Shown here: in pieces, positions 48,055-59,795 of the stretch
How positions within the stretch are numbered: position 1 is the first letter of the stretch
Layout: each line of letters begins with the position of its first letter
Assembly: GCA_015179125.1 (NCBI GenBank)
Contig: WHVA01000270.1
Span: forward strand, 85,023-149,022
Source of the DNA: Gautieria morchelliformis
Taxonomy: Eukaryota > Basidiomycota > Agaricomycetes > Gomphales > Gomphaceae
Length of the DNA: 64,000 nucleotides
Reading direction: 5' to 3'
Notes under the pieces: model-generated
What the model was told of the DNA's origin: nothing
The model's input: only the letters and a program-made list of their open reading frames with translations
Databases searched by the model: none
Program-made: the position numbers and the translations under genes

Positions 48055-50763
48055 AGCAGACGGAATACCTCATTGGACTCAGCAACGTTTGATGGCTCGG
48101 GCACGTGTGGACCGTAGTGCAGGTAATAAGTCAGGCTCTTCATAGTCAGGTTCTTCATCAGCATCAATGGCAGGTGCCTCAGTTCCCAAGGGATTCCAGT
48201 CGCTAGGTTGACCTCCATCTGAGTTGGTTTCTGGGTCAATATCTCTGACCTCGTCAGGGGGTGGGGGATTTCCAGGGTTTTCATCATGGTCCGTCCGAGC
48301 AGCAATTCTTTGCTTCTCTTTGTTGGCACTTCGTGTGGCCTTTGCTTTTGCTTTGGTTTGGGCACGCTTGTGAGTCCGCATGACCCGAACCTGTGCGGCC
48401 ATCCGGTCATGGTAGCTGCGGCGGTCTTGGTGGAGGGGTTCTGGAGCTGTTAGTGCGCGAGGCAAAGTCTCACACACGAGGTCAGCATTGTGGATGGCAT
48501 TGAGATTGAGAACAAATTGCATATCGTCGGCATGAACCAGAGCCGGTGATGTACGACTGGTGGCTTCTCGTTCCTGACGGTGCACGCGAGAACCTGTGAT
48601 GCCACACTTTGCAGTGCGGCAGTCATGTTGCACATTGACCATGAATCTGATGTCCTGCTCCAGGGGGTGAATGAACAAGGACCAGGAGATGTTGACATGA
48701 CGAGTAGGGAAACACACCTGAGATCGGATACCTAGGAACTCGGGGTCGGTGGTCAAACGACGAAGCAAGGGCATGTTGAAAGCCGCATGCAAAGTGTCCG
48801 ATATGTGATATACCTCCAAGATGACATATGAGCAATGTTCACTCGGGCCTTCGGGTATCAATAGGCAGTGGATACGACCAATAACTGTGGCCTGCAGTGG
48901 CAGAATCAGCTCGGAGAAGGTGCAATCAGGGTGATCATACCGATTCACTACCCGCAAAGACCCATGTACCGACTTTGCAAATGTCGTCAGACTGGGCCGT
49001 CACCGCGATCCCATGATGCCATGTTGAATGGTCCAAGGGGGGAGCCTGAAGGCATGCCTGTGCCCCTGGAGTGTCAGCCCACGTCAGAGTCTTCCGCTTC
49101 TTCTGGGCGATGGGCTTGATGTAACCTGGCAATTTGTCCATACTGCATTAGTACAATCTGGGTGGGATGGAAATAGAAATGAAATGGAACCTGGGGTGTG
49201 CTTCGGAGGGGGCACCCATCCTAAATGGGTCTGCACGATCGGGTGCTGAACGAGCATTGCTTGAACTCGACGAGATGACTGCACCCACTCGCCGCCCTGG
49301 GCTTCGTCCGCAGGGTCTGCTTCCCAGAACCCCCCACTCATTAGGTGTTTGACGTGCTCCATGCTGGAGCACTTGCGGGCTATGTCATGACCTGGCGCCT
49401 GGTGGTTACTAAGGACAGAACACATCCGAAACACGTGGTTGAAACATTCAAAAACTTCCGTGGCATACCGAATGGCGGGACCGAAGCGCTCCACATCGTC
49501 AGGAAGATGCCACAGGATGTGCAGTTTTCCTTTGTCAAGGATGCGCGCGGGGTCTACCGTGTCAAACGTGTCCAAAACATTGGCAACTAGAATGCGCAAA
49601 TCCCCCTTCGAAGCTTTTTAATCATGGAACGCAGGCCAATACCCACTGACGCCACTCACCAGGTACTCCACCATGTTGCGGATCTTGTGATACCACAGCA
49701 CCGCCCCAAGCCGACCTGTGGCTTTAATGAGCTCAAACTGGGGTTGGCTTACAATGCCATGGACATGGAACACCACTGTCTGCATCAGCGTTTTGAAGTG
49801 TTTGCCAACGAGCGCATTGCAATATTGAGACATATATGCTGCACGGATCGGCGGGATTGTGAGGCCATCGATATTGGTACCTTGGAGACGAATGACGAAG
49901 AGTTCACGCTCGGGGTCTTTCCAGGACGTGTGCAAATTATGCCACACATATTTGATTAAGCCCAGCAACACGGTGTGCAAGATTTCGACCGGAGTGTCAC
50001 AGTGCGGATCCAGAGACAGACTCGCGACAAGCTTGAATATACATACCAGGAAATGACAGGAGGGGGCTCCATCGCTGTCCAGGTTGCTCATCGAGCCACT
50101 CCTTAGCAGCTTGTTGCACCTGTGCATGTGACCAAGACGGATGATCGGCCTTAATGGCCTTCACTTTGGAAAGCACTTTAACGATCCACCCTTGGACAAC
50201 TCGGTCCTTGACCCCACTCGCAGTTTGTATAGCAGATACCGGTGCGAGTTTCCCTTCGGTCGCCTTTAGGAGCTGTTTCTGGATCTCCTCAATTGTCTAC
50301 ACGACCCTGCGTGGGGCCCCAGGCTAGCCATTGCATCCACAGTCAGACATCTTTAGAAATCAAGTGATCATCAGTGACATTTGGCATACCTCATGTAAGG
50401 CATGGTACCCATCGTCAGATTCCATCACAGCGGCAGGCCCACCCACCAGACAGCGGCGGCACTTGCAATTCCCGCTGGGGCCTATGTGACTACACTCCTC
50501 AGACTGCTGAGGGTTATCTGCCGGCAAGCCTGGAACAGCAAGTCGGAACTTGCACAGACAATGTGAATGGGCATTAAAAGTGCATGGGGGCTTGTGCTGA
50601 GTCCCACTGAACCCAAGCCAATGGGACACAGATGTCAGTTATGAATCCCCAGGTCTGAATGACAGATCGCGTACCGTACCATCTCCAGAACGGCTTCGAA
50701 CTGCTCCGGGGTACTTGCATGTGGGGATGTTGCCACGAAACGTACAAAGTATTCTTGCTGAAG
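48055..50763 (-). pseudogene. Transposase-like gene, 5'-truncated left-arm copy
   Basis: The minus strand encodes the 3' two thirds of the gene whose full version starts in the centre on the plus strand. Readable blocks are ECSHIGPSGNCKCRRCLVGG, DPHCDTPVEILHTVLLGLIK, AYMSQYCNALVGKHFKTLMQ, FGPAIRYATEVFECFNHVFR, KKRKTLTWADTPGAQACLQA and VVNRYDHPDCTFSELILPLQ, ending in a basic LRSTRARAIKR tail. Unlike the right copy, its frame is intact at HHGIAVTAQSDDI (about 48985-49020). It lacks the whole 5' region because the arm ends at 50763, so it cannot be a complete gene. Confidence 0.75.
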
Positions 50764-51168
50764 TGGTGTTCACCACCAGTCGAGGTTCTTCTTTGGCACA
50801 GGTTTCCAAGACGATGTCCCTGAAACATTGTTGTCGATTGTTTGTGTCACATTTCTCCAACCTTGAATAAACCTTTTCTAGCAGAGCTTTCCTAGACGTC
50901 ACTCTTCCCACTTTCACTGTGGTTTCTGGGGGATTTCAGCAATCTCTCACCTAGTGTATTTCCACAAGCTCTCAGTTCCCATGTTGTGAATCCCTGTGTG
51001 ATGTTTGCAAAAGTCGGTGCGTAATATGCGAACAAAACGTTCACTGCCGCCTGTGAAACCACAATCATCTCCAGTCGATGTTTGTGTAAGCCTGGTGTGA
51101 GCCACTCGACATGCTTGCAGATAGCTAATCCATATGCTCACCAGCCTGACTCCCGTCCCGCTTGTCAA
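50764..51168 (-). pseudogene. Unknown coding remnant in the centre of the foldback
   Basis: Minus-strand coding-like sequence in two pieces: 51168-50947 (GDDCGFTGGSERFVRILRTD, HHTGIHNMGTESLWKYTR) and 50917-50764 (KVGRVTSRKALLEKVYSRLE, NNRQQCFRDIVLETCAKEEP). A GTGAG…CACAG intron between them does not keep frame, so one or both may be broken. At 50763 the frame runs into the inverted arm, so its 3' part was lost or replaced. No family is recognised. Confidence 0.45.
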
Positions 51169-51224
51169 ACTTAAGTCCTCACCTGTTATCTCACACCTTC
51201 ACCACACATCAACTGACCACTGCG

Positions 51225-51882
51225 ATGGACAAGGTCACTATTCCCCCATCGATCACAAAATTCGAAATCAACACGAACAACATTGCCGTGTTCCTGGAAG
51301 GCCAGGCCCATTCTCTTGAAATCAAAATTACCCCGACAGCCCCAGGTCCAGTGGTATGTTTCCTCAGCGGCTTTCATCTTTTACAAGGGTTTAACACTAT
51401 CTATTGCCAGACACTAATCATAAATGTGGGAGAAGCCCCGCCTGTGCTCGTGGATGCAAAGGAGCCTCGAAGCGCTGCCATGCAGCGGGTTTCAGATACA
51501 TCCGACAAACCCGAACCAAGGCCCCTTCCTTCAGGTTCCAGCCTTCGGGCAAAGAAAATATTGACGTGTTTGGACGATTATCCAATCCTGGATCATGATC
51601 ATGATGCCGATCGCCATGAGACACCCAATGCCAGAGACATAGTGAGTGATGCTTTTCTTGCTGTGAGGCACTGGCGCTGACTCCGAGTCATGGGTCAAGG
51701 ACTTCACATTGTCTTCAATACCACGAGTTCCCAACAGGATTCAGACCACAAATGACAAGATAGCGATGGCACCAAGTGGCTTTTGCTATAGCATGCCATC
51801 GCGCCGACCTGCCCCGTTCCCAGTGTCACCGATTGAACATGCAGCCAAGAGGTCTAAGACACATGATGGCATATTAGAGTGA
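51225..51882 (+). CDS. Intact three-exon gene in the foldback centre, unknown
   Basis: Exons 51225-51353, 51411-51641 and 51688-51882 splice in phase 0 at both junctions to 184 aa. It starts MDKVTIPPSITKFEINTNNI. A beta-rich N-terminal segment (NIAVFLEGQAHSLEIKITP, LIINVGEAPPVLV) is followed by a Pro/Arg/Ser-rich tail with a basic AAKRSKTHDG end, possibly nuclear. No domain is recognised. It is the only clearly unbroken gene in the element and lies just upstream of the transposase-like gene on the same strand, so it may be a cargo or accessory protein. Confidence 0.6.
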
Positions 51883-52138
51883 TTCGGTCTCTGAGTGACA
51901 TTTCCTCAAATATTAGTCAGACGTTCCGAAACAATAGAATTTGTCATCCATGCTATTGTTCTTTGTTGACACCCACTGTTATCTCCACTCGTCTGACCAC
52001 CTGAATGCCAGCGGTCAAGCAGAAACTGCCTGACTGTCCGTGAGACTGTTTTGTCAGTTTTGGTGACCCAGCTGAACACCCACAGGTATCGAACAGCACC
52101 CCAATGAGTCCCGAAAGGTGTGATGCCGCACGTGTCAC

Positions 52139-55100
52139 ATGTTTACTGCGGTTCCGGACGACTCGACTTGGATCTCTCGAGCAAGTCTGTCGAGCCACTT
52201 GAAGGGAAGGACACATATGCGTAATGTCGACCGACTTGAGTTTGAAGAGGCCAGGATGCGGCACTACGACGCTCTGGATCGAGAAAATGAGGATACTCAT
52301 GATGCCATTCTGGATGATGTAAGCATTCACAAAGAAGCACGGCCTCAAATGGGCTGGGTCGATGCACCAGATGGGGATGATTACCTGGACAGAGAGGTGG
52401 ACCTCAAGACGTTCGATGGCATGAGAGAGCTGATGACGGCCAAGGAGGAAAAAGAGTGTGTAATACGTGAGCTTGACGATATGGTGGAATACATGGATCA
52501 AAGCCTGCTTCCACAAGAGCCGGACCTGGAGGAAGAGGATCTCTCAGTCCCGCATGCTGTGGCAGGAATGGATGGTTTGGGTGAGTGATACCACCCCACA
52601 CTCACGGTGCTTGTCTGAGTCACAGATTTAGATTTGGAGGACTCGCCAATAGAGCAACTGCGGGAGCGAGTGAGCCACCTCTCCCAGGACTCCGATTGGT
52701 ATCCATATGAAAATAAGACTGTGAGCATCTCGTGTCGATGATTTGATGGCCCTTTATTGGAGAGAACTGAGTGCTCTGGTAGCTGTTCCTGTTGGATTTG
52801 CTGGATAACCTCCCTCAGCTGCGGCTGTCCGAGCGGCACATGCAGATGTTCCTGTGGGTGTTGAGTGAGTCTGGGGCTCATGATGTCCCCTCGCTCTATG
52901 CACTTCGTGAAACTCAGGCGCGTTTGCGCAAGTTTGGAGGGGTCACCACAAAACGATTCGAGAGCTCATTGGGAAATGTGATGTATCTGAATGATATTCC
53001 TGAAATCATCGCTCATGTACGTCTGCGTGGCTGCTTCGGCCAGTATGCATGGCTGCTAACCAGAGTGTAGGACTATGCAAATCTCCAGATCACACCTCTA
53101 CTTTGTTTTTATCCCGAAGAAAAAGAGGGTTGTGTATCGGAAATATGGCAGATGAAGAGGATCAAGGAATTGCCAGCGGAACAACTCACACCGATGGTTC
53201 GCAAAGGGTTGAAAGATTTTTATGTGAACGAGCTGGCAGAATTGAGGTCAGGCGAGTATGTGATACCCCACATGTGGATTATCCGCAACAATGTGATGTG
53301 TGCCGATGCATGTCAGGTTGAGCTTACACAGGTGCGTATGATATATGTTTGATGGGACATGTGCAACTTAATGTCTGTTGATCAGGATGGGCTGGTAGTA
53401 AAGCCAGAGTTGGTAAACATTCAAGGTGACGACCTCGCGTTCACTTACTTCGATCTCATGGAGGAGGGTGGGATTAAATTTGTCGGTGAGTGGTGCTCGT
53501 CGAACTTGATGTGATGGCACTAGAGATCATATTACAGATGACTCTGTTCAGGCTCTCATGCCAAACCCATTGCGCGCAGTTGCCAATGGGTATGAATTGT
53601 ATACGTCGTTTGTGTTCCTATGGGCAGATGACATAGGTGGGAACGTATCCAAATGGTCAATGCACACAAGAACATATATTTGGCACATGTTAATGTGCCA
53701 GGGCGATTGCTTCAGCAAGAATACTTTGTACGTTTCGTGGCAACATCCCCACATGCAAGTACCCCGGAGCAGTTCGAAGCCGTTCTGGAGATGGTACGGT
53801 GCGCGATCTGTCATTCAGACCTGGGGATTCATAACTGACATCTGTGTCCCATTGGCTTGGGTTCAGTGGGACTCAGCACAAGCCCCCATGCACTTATAAT
53901 GCCCATTCACATTGTCTGTGCAAGTTCCGAATTGCTGTTCCAGGCTTGCCGGCAGATAACCCTCAGCAGTCTGAGGAGTGTAGTCACATAGGCCCCAGCG
54001 GGAATTGCAAGTGCTGCCGCTGTCTGGTGGGTGGGCCTGCCGCTGTGACGGAATCTGACGATGGGTACCATGCCTTACATGAGGTATGCCAAATGTCACT
54101 GATGATCACTTGATTTCTAAAGATGTCTGACTGTGGATGCAATGGCTAGCCTGGGGCCCCGCGCAGGGTCGTGCGGACAATTGAGGAGATCCAGAAACAG
54201 CTCCTAAAGGTGACCGAAGGGAAACTCGCACCGGTATCTGCTATGCAAACTGCGAGTGGGGTCAAGGACCGAGTTGCCCAAGGGTGGATCGTTAAAGTGC
54301 TTTCCAAAGTGAAGGCCATTAAGGCCGATCATCCGTCTTGGTCACATGCACAGGTGCAACAAGCTGCTAAGGAGTGGCTCGATGAGCAACCTGGACAGCG
54401 ATGGAGCCCCCTACTGTCATTTCCTGGTATGTATATTCAAGCTTGTCGCGAGTCTGTCTCTCATACAATATGCAGGCCTGGATCCACACGGTGACACTCC
54501 GGTTGAAATCTTGCACACTGTGTTGCTGGGCTTAATCAAATACGTGTGGCATAATTTGCACACCTCCTGGAAAGACCCCGAGCGTGAACTCTTCATCATT
54601 CGTCTCCAAGGTACCAATATTGATGGCCTCACAATCCCGCCGATCCGTGTGGCATATATGTCTCAATATCGCAATGCGCTCGTTGGCAAACACTTCAAAA
54701 CACTGATGCAGACAGTGGTGTTCCATGTCCATGGCATTGTAAGCCAACCCCAGTTTGAGCTCATTAAAGCCACAGGTCGGCTTGGGGCGGTGCTGTGGTA
54801 TCACAAGATCCGCAACATGGTTGAGTACCTGGTGAGTGGCGTCAGTGGGTATTGGCTTGCGTTCCATGATTCAAAAGCTTCCAAGGGGGATTTGCGCATT
54901 CTAGTTGCCAATGTTTTGGACGCGTTTGACACGGTAGACCCCACGCACATCCTTGACAAAGGAAAACTGCATATCCTGTCGCACCTTCCTGACGATGTGG
55001 AGCGCTTCGGTCCCGCCATTCGGTATGCCACGGAAGTTTTTGAATGTTTCAACCATGTCTTTCGTATGTGTTCTGTCCTTAGTAACCACCAGGTGCCAGG

Positions 55101-56416
55101 TCATGACATAGCCCGCAAGTGCTCCAGCATGGAGCACGTCAAACACCTAATGAGTGGGGGTTCTGGGAAGCAGACCCTGTGGATGAAGCCCAGGGCGGCG
55201 AGTGGGTGCAGTCATCTCGTCGAGTTCAAGCAATGCTCGTTCAGCACCCGATCGTGCAGACCCATTTAGGATGGGTGCCCCCTCCGAAGCACACCCCAGG
55301 TTCCATTTCTATTTCCATCCCACCCAGATTGTACTAATGCAGTATGGACAAATTGCCAGGTTACGTCAAGCCCATCGCCCAGAAGAAGCGGAAGACTCTG
55401 ACGTGGGCTGACACTCCAGGGGCACAGGCACGCCTTCAGGCTCCCCCCTTGGACCATTCAACATGGCATCATGGGGTTCGCGGTGACGGCCCAGTCTGAC
55501 AACATTTGCAAAGTTGGTACATGGGCCTTTGCGGGTAGTGAATCGGTATGATCACCCTGATTGCACCTTCTCCGAGCTGATTCTGCCACCGCAGGCCACA
55601 GTTATTGGTCCTATCCACTGCCTATTGATACCTGAAGGCCCGAGTGAACATTGCTCATACGTGATCTTGGAGGTATATCACATATCGGACACTTTGCACG
55701 CGGCTTTCAACATGCCCTTGCTTCGTTGTTTGACCACCGACCCTGAGTTCCTAGGTATCCGATCTCAGGTGTGTTTCCCTACTCGTCATGTCAGCATCTC
55801 CTGGTCCTTGTTCATTCACCCCCTGGAGCAGGACATCAGATTCATGGTCAACGTGCAACATGACTGCCGCACTGCAAAGTGTGGCGTCACAGGTTCTCGC
55901 GTGCACCGTCAGGAACGAGAAGCCACCAGTCATACATCACCAGCTCTGGTTCATGCAGACAATATGCAATTTGTTCTCAATCTCAATGCCATCCACAATG
56001 CTGACCTCGTGCGTGAGACTTTGCCTCGCACACTAACAGCTCCAGAACCCCTCCACCAAGACCACCGCAGCTACCATGACCGGATGGCCGCACAGGTTCG
56101 GGTCATGCGGACTCACAAGCGTGCCCAAACCAAAGCAAAAGCAAAGGCCACACGAAGTGCCAACAAAGAGAAGCAACGAATTGCTGCTCGGACGGACCAT
56201 GATGAAAACCCTGGATATCCCCCACCCCCTGACGAGGCCAGAGATATTGACCCAGAAACCGACTCAGATGGAGGTCAACCTAGCGACTGGAATCCCTTGG
56301 GAACTGAGGCACCCGCCATTGATGCTGATGAAGAACCTGACTATGAAGAGCCTGACTTATTACCTGCACTACGGTCCACACGTGCCCGAGCCATCAAACG
56401 TCGCCGAGTCCAATGA
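52139..56416 (+). pseudogene. Large DNA-transposon protein (transposase-like), broken
   Basis: Exons run from MFTAVPDDSTWISRASLSSH near 52139 through an acidic region and LFLLDLLDNLPQLRLSERHM, VTTKRFESSLGNVMYLNDIP and MWIIRNNVMCADACQV. They cross into the right arm with ECSHIGPSGNCKCCRCLVGG, DPHGDTPVEILHTVLLGLIK, GKHFKTLMQTVVFHVHG and FGPAIRYATEVFECFNHVFR, and end in an Asp/Glu-rich then basic tail at 56416. A possible zinc-binding pair precedes the start (CRTC…HLKGRTH). I recognise the block order as a multi-copy agaricomycete transposon protein but cannot assign a superfamily. Two breaks are seen: a 2-base (CA) gain near 53668 before NIYLAHVNVPGRLLQQEYF, and a 1-base gain near 55476 (GGGGTTCGCGG, against GGGATCGCGG on the left). 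Confidence 0.7.
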
Positions 56417-56561
56417 GGTATTCCCTCTGCTCTGTGCTCCTCTCCGTGACCCGAGGGCATCCAACGGTGATCCATTTCAGGCATTTTTCGATTTTTGGAA
56501 ATTTTCGAATGTACTTACATAAGAATAATTTTACGCTATTGCGCCACTTTGTCAGTGGATT

Positions 56562-56663
56562 CATTCCAGATATTTATAAGCGTTGCCTCTCTTTCACCGC
56601 TAATATCCCTTTCATTCCAGATATTTATAAGTGTTGCCTCTCTTTCACCGCTAATATCCCTTT
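56562..56663 (+). repeat. Two 51-base promoter repeats, right arm
   Basis: CATTCCAGATATTTATAAG begins each copy (56562 and 56613). They lie between the transposase-like gene and the accessory gene ATG at 56695, and each has a TATTTATAAG core suited to a TATA role. The copies differ at one base. Confidence 0.75.
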
Positions 56664-56694
56664 GCCCACCCTCCACGATAACGAACCAGCGAGC

Positions 56695-58137
56695 ATGCCC
56701 CCCAGCGATTCCTACAGCGCTGGTGCACCATCGGGCTCCCCCTTCCACCAGCATGAACCCAGCTCTAATGGGTCCATATCATCCGACATGTCCATCTTCT
56801 CTCAGCCACAGCCCATTGCCCACTTGAGCATGGAGGAGCGCATTGAACAAATGCGCCGTGAGCCCCACAGTCATCAGCAAAGTCAGTCCGAATATTACAT
56901 CCCACAGATTGATCCGTCTTTGGACAGTCTGCCCTGTACGTTGACACATGCCGCCGGTGCCAAACGACCTCATACAGACGTTGATCCTGAGGATGATCCC
57001 TCGCCTCCAGTTGCACCTCGTGGTAATGCTGTGCAGCTCGTCGCTGCCCTGAAGTCCCGCAAAAAATATACACCAAATTGTGCGGCCCTGCTGGATAGTT
57101 GGGCTGAGTCTCAGGTGAGTGCTTGCCCCATAAAACAAAACTCCCACCTCATTGCCATCGGAGGGTGACCCACTCGCACGCGAGCTCATATTGCTCGATG
57201 CCATCCTGCAGGCCATCCCTGATGACCACACGAGTCACGCGCAATACCACATCCCTAAAGGACTCAAGGCATTTTTGTTCTCATATGGTTCTTTTGCCAT
57301 TACACTAACTGTTTGCGACAGATCAACATCAAGAAATATACCAACTGCATAATCCTCTCACTGAAGCTTACCGCTTATAGAGGCAACATTGCCCTGGCCA
57401 TGCTCGTGTGTTCCCACCCCCATTTGTCCATGTTCACATGCTTACATTGTCCCAGAATATGATGCGTGAGCTCAACATTCACGACCTTCCTGCAGCCCAA
57501 CATGAAGATCGCATTCAAGCCGTGATCACGGAGATAAGCACTGAGGCTACCACCGCCCATAATATGGTCAAGAAACATGTAAGTATGGTGAACCTTACTG
57601 CCATTCTCATTCCTCACCACAACGACAGGTTTTGGAGTCACTTGTGCCCACTGGTAAGCATAGGCACATTAGTGACCTATGTCATGCCATGATCAAAAAG
57701 AGCATGACCGGACTTGCCATGACAACTTACACCCAAGTTCGCATGGCATTCATTGTAAGTGTCCTAGCCTAATGCGTGTGTATAGTCTAACTCGGTGTAA
57801 TCAGCGTACAGTCATACGTGAAACCGGCGATGCTAAAGATACCTGGGAGCTCATAGACAAGAGGCTTCGGGAGTGGGAAGAATGGAACCCCACTACCGAA
57901 AAATTCCAGGAGTTTGTCTGTTCTTCCCACATTCCACTGTATGTAGCTTACCTTGCCAGCAGGGCCATGAAGATAAACTACCACCTTGACCAGGAGGATT
58001 TCCCACGCTCACACACTGAGCTTGCCATGCGCCCTGTCACCCTGACTAAGGACCTCGAGAAATGGCAGATTGTTTGCGACCACCATGCCGGAAAGGCAGG
58101 CACAGAAAAAGTGGGAAGGAAAGGGCGAGCTTATTAG
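56695..58137 (+). CDS. Transposon accessory protein, right-arm copy
   Basis: Starts MPPSDSYSAGAPSGSPF; a long first exon (to about 57116) contains LSMEERIEQMRREPHSHQQS and AKRPHTDVDPEDDPSPPV. Shorter exons follow, with LARELILLDAILQAIPDDHT, INIKKYTNCIILSLKLTAYR, RELNIHDLPAAQHEDRIQAV, DLCHAMIKKSMTGLAMTTYT and WELIDKRLREWEEWNPTTEK, ending TEKVGRKGRAY at 58137. No catalytic motif is recognised; composition is helical. The frame that is broken in the left copy at LDQE is intact here. It sits 279 bases after the transposase-like gene, with its own repeated TATA elements. Confidence 0.65.
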
Positions 58138-58435
58138 TGGGTGCAATCGATGGAAAAGTATTTGAGGGGAACCTGCGGTGAAGATGGCATTTTCATGGAC
58201 ATTGTAATAAGCATCAACAATGCTTTGGTAGATGCCTATTGGCTATATATATAAGGTAATGCACAAAGCTATGGCGATGGAATATACGAGCCGACGTAGC
58301 TAAATGTGAGGTCACAGATACATTGGTTCCCAAGCTCTAATTGAGGTTTGCGAGCAGTTACAGAAAGCTATTCCAATGGAATATGAATGCCGATGTTTGA
58401 GCTGGTCATAACGTTGACATGAGGCCACAGAGACA

Positions 58436-58648
58436 TTGGTGGCAAAGCTCTTATTGAGGAGAGTTACTGAGATTCACAGAGGTATCTGCCAAACCTTGCC
58501 CAAACATTCAAGGTTTTTTAAGCCTAAAACGATTCGCGGAGGTTTATTTCCTAGACATAACCACGCGATCTCCCTGAGGCATAGGCGACTGTGCCTCTAC
58601 ATCGTCAGAGAAACATTTCAAAAACATTTACCACTGGCGGTGGTGTAA
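58436..58648 (+). pseudogene. Arm-terminal ORF, right copy
   Basis: Mirror of 45852-46061 (MVAKLLLRRVTEIHRG). It ends at the arm boundary and is followed after a putative intron by the mariner-type transposase exon. It could be the decayed DNA-binding end of that transposase, but no helix-turn-helix motif is convincing. Confidence 0.4.
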
Positions 58649-58671
58649 TGCTTCGCCCTCTTCTAGTCTAC

Positions 58672-59372
58672 TCATGCTTTCCACAGCTGTCCAAGGTCGC
58701 TGCCGAGCGCAATGAAAATTTGCGCACTCTATTTGGTTTCAAAATTGGTCATGAGTCCCCGGAGCGTCTTGTGTTTATCGACGAGAGCCATATTGATTGT
58801 CGCACCACATATCGTCTGAATGGATGGGCTCCCAAGGGAAAGAGAGCTTCAGTGAAAGCTAAGTTTGTACGAGGTACTGGGTGAGTGTATATTCCTTTGT
58901 GCATCTACTGTTGATTCATTTGGATTATATAGGTATTCTCTCTTACCGGCCCTTAGTGCAGAGGGTATAATATACTCGGATGTGCAGGAAGGGGCTTATG
59001 ATTCAGCCTCGTTTATCCAGTTCATCACCAACCTCATGCCTCATATGAACCCATTGCCTGAGTGCCGCAGTCTGCTTGTCATGGACAATTGTGCTATTCA
59101 CCATGCAGCAGAAGTCTCAGAAATTTGCCAGGAGCGGTAAGTCATTTACTGTTGTTTTTTATGTTTCAATGGAGGCTAAGCATTTTAACAGTGGTGTACG
59201 GCTATACTACTTGCCACCTTATTCACCGGACCGCAACCCAATTGAAGAAGCCTTTTCATATCTGAAATCTTACCTCAGGTGTCATGGGGATACCTTTCAG
59301 CAGGCGGTTGATGCTAAAGACCAAGGTTCCCCAGTTCAATTATCATACGTCGTCCATCTTGTGCAAACTTGA
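58672..59372 (+). pseudogene. Tc1/mariner-type DDE transposase, 5'-incomplete
   Basis: Three exons with GT-AG introns at about 58880-58931 and 59138-59191. The catalytic triad is visible: RLVFIDESHID (first Asp), SLLVMDNCAIHHA (second Asp) and YYLPPYSPDRNPIEEAFSYL (Glu). WAPKGKRASVKAKFVRGTG also matches the DDE_3 superfamily endonuclease of Tc1/mariner elements. The DNA-binding N-terminus is missing or unrecognisable upstream, where the frame meets the inverted-repeat boundary at 58645, and the C-terminus after FQQAVDAKDQ looks degenerate. It is probably non-autonomous now. Terminal repeats were not located. Confidence 0.85.
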
Positions 59373-59795
59373 CCTCGCTGTGATCATCGTCTTGAGCCTC
59401 TCCTTGAAGATTTCTATCTTTGACCAGCCAAAGACTTAGGCATCACTGGTGAGTTCTCATACTTCGTCGTCATTAACTTAGCCTTTGAACTACTTTCTGT
59501 GCTGTTGGCGAAGGGCTCCAAAGGAGCACCTTTGCCAGCGAAGGGACCGTTGAAACTTAGACAGCCCTTCCGCGATATCTTGCACGTTACATCGTCAAGT
59601 GCTGCGAGCTGTTTCGCTACGACTGTAGACAGGGCGAGCCCCGTTCGAGCAACCCCTTTGTTTCGTGAACATTCATCGGTTCACTTATTTGCCGAACGGC
59701 ATACTTATTCGCACAAGTTATTCGGGCATTCGTTGTGTTCACTAATACACGATATTAACACCTAAAAACCAATCTTGACACCTATCTGACCGACA
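59373..59795. other. Spacer between mobile-element remnants
   Basis: Unassigned sequence between the mariner-type and Ty3-type remnants. A short ORF (59499-59765) has no domain. Confidence 0.4.

Larger units (their letters stand above)
45851..50763. repeat. Left arm of a giant 4.9 kb inverted repeat
   Basis: The reverse complement of this arm is 53710-58645. Outer ends match at ACACCACCGCC (45851) and GGCGGTGGTGT (58645); inner ends match at ATTCTTGCTGAAG (50763) and CTTCAGCAAGAAT (53710). Differences are small indels and substitutions; the right arm has about 27 extra bases near 58170 and the left a short duplication near 46720-46745. The arm carries minus-strand copies of the 3' part of a transposase-like gene and of an accessory gene. 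Confidence 0.97.
53710..58645. repeat. Right arm of the giant 4.9 kb inverted repeat
   Basis: Inverted counterpart of 45851-50763, separated from it by 2946 bases. Here the genes are on the plus strand and continuous with 5' sequence in the centre, so the right side is probably the original orientation and the left arm the copied one (inference). Confidence 0.97.
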
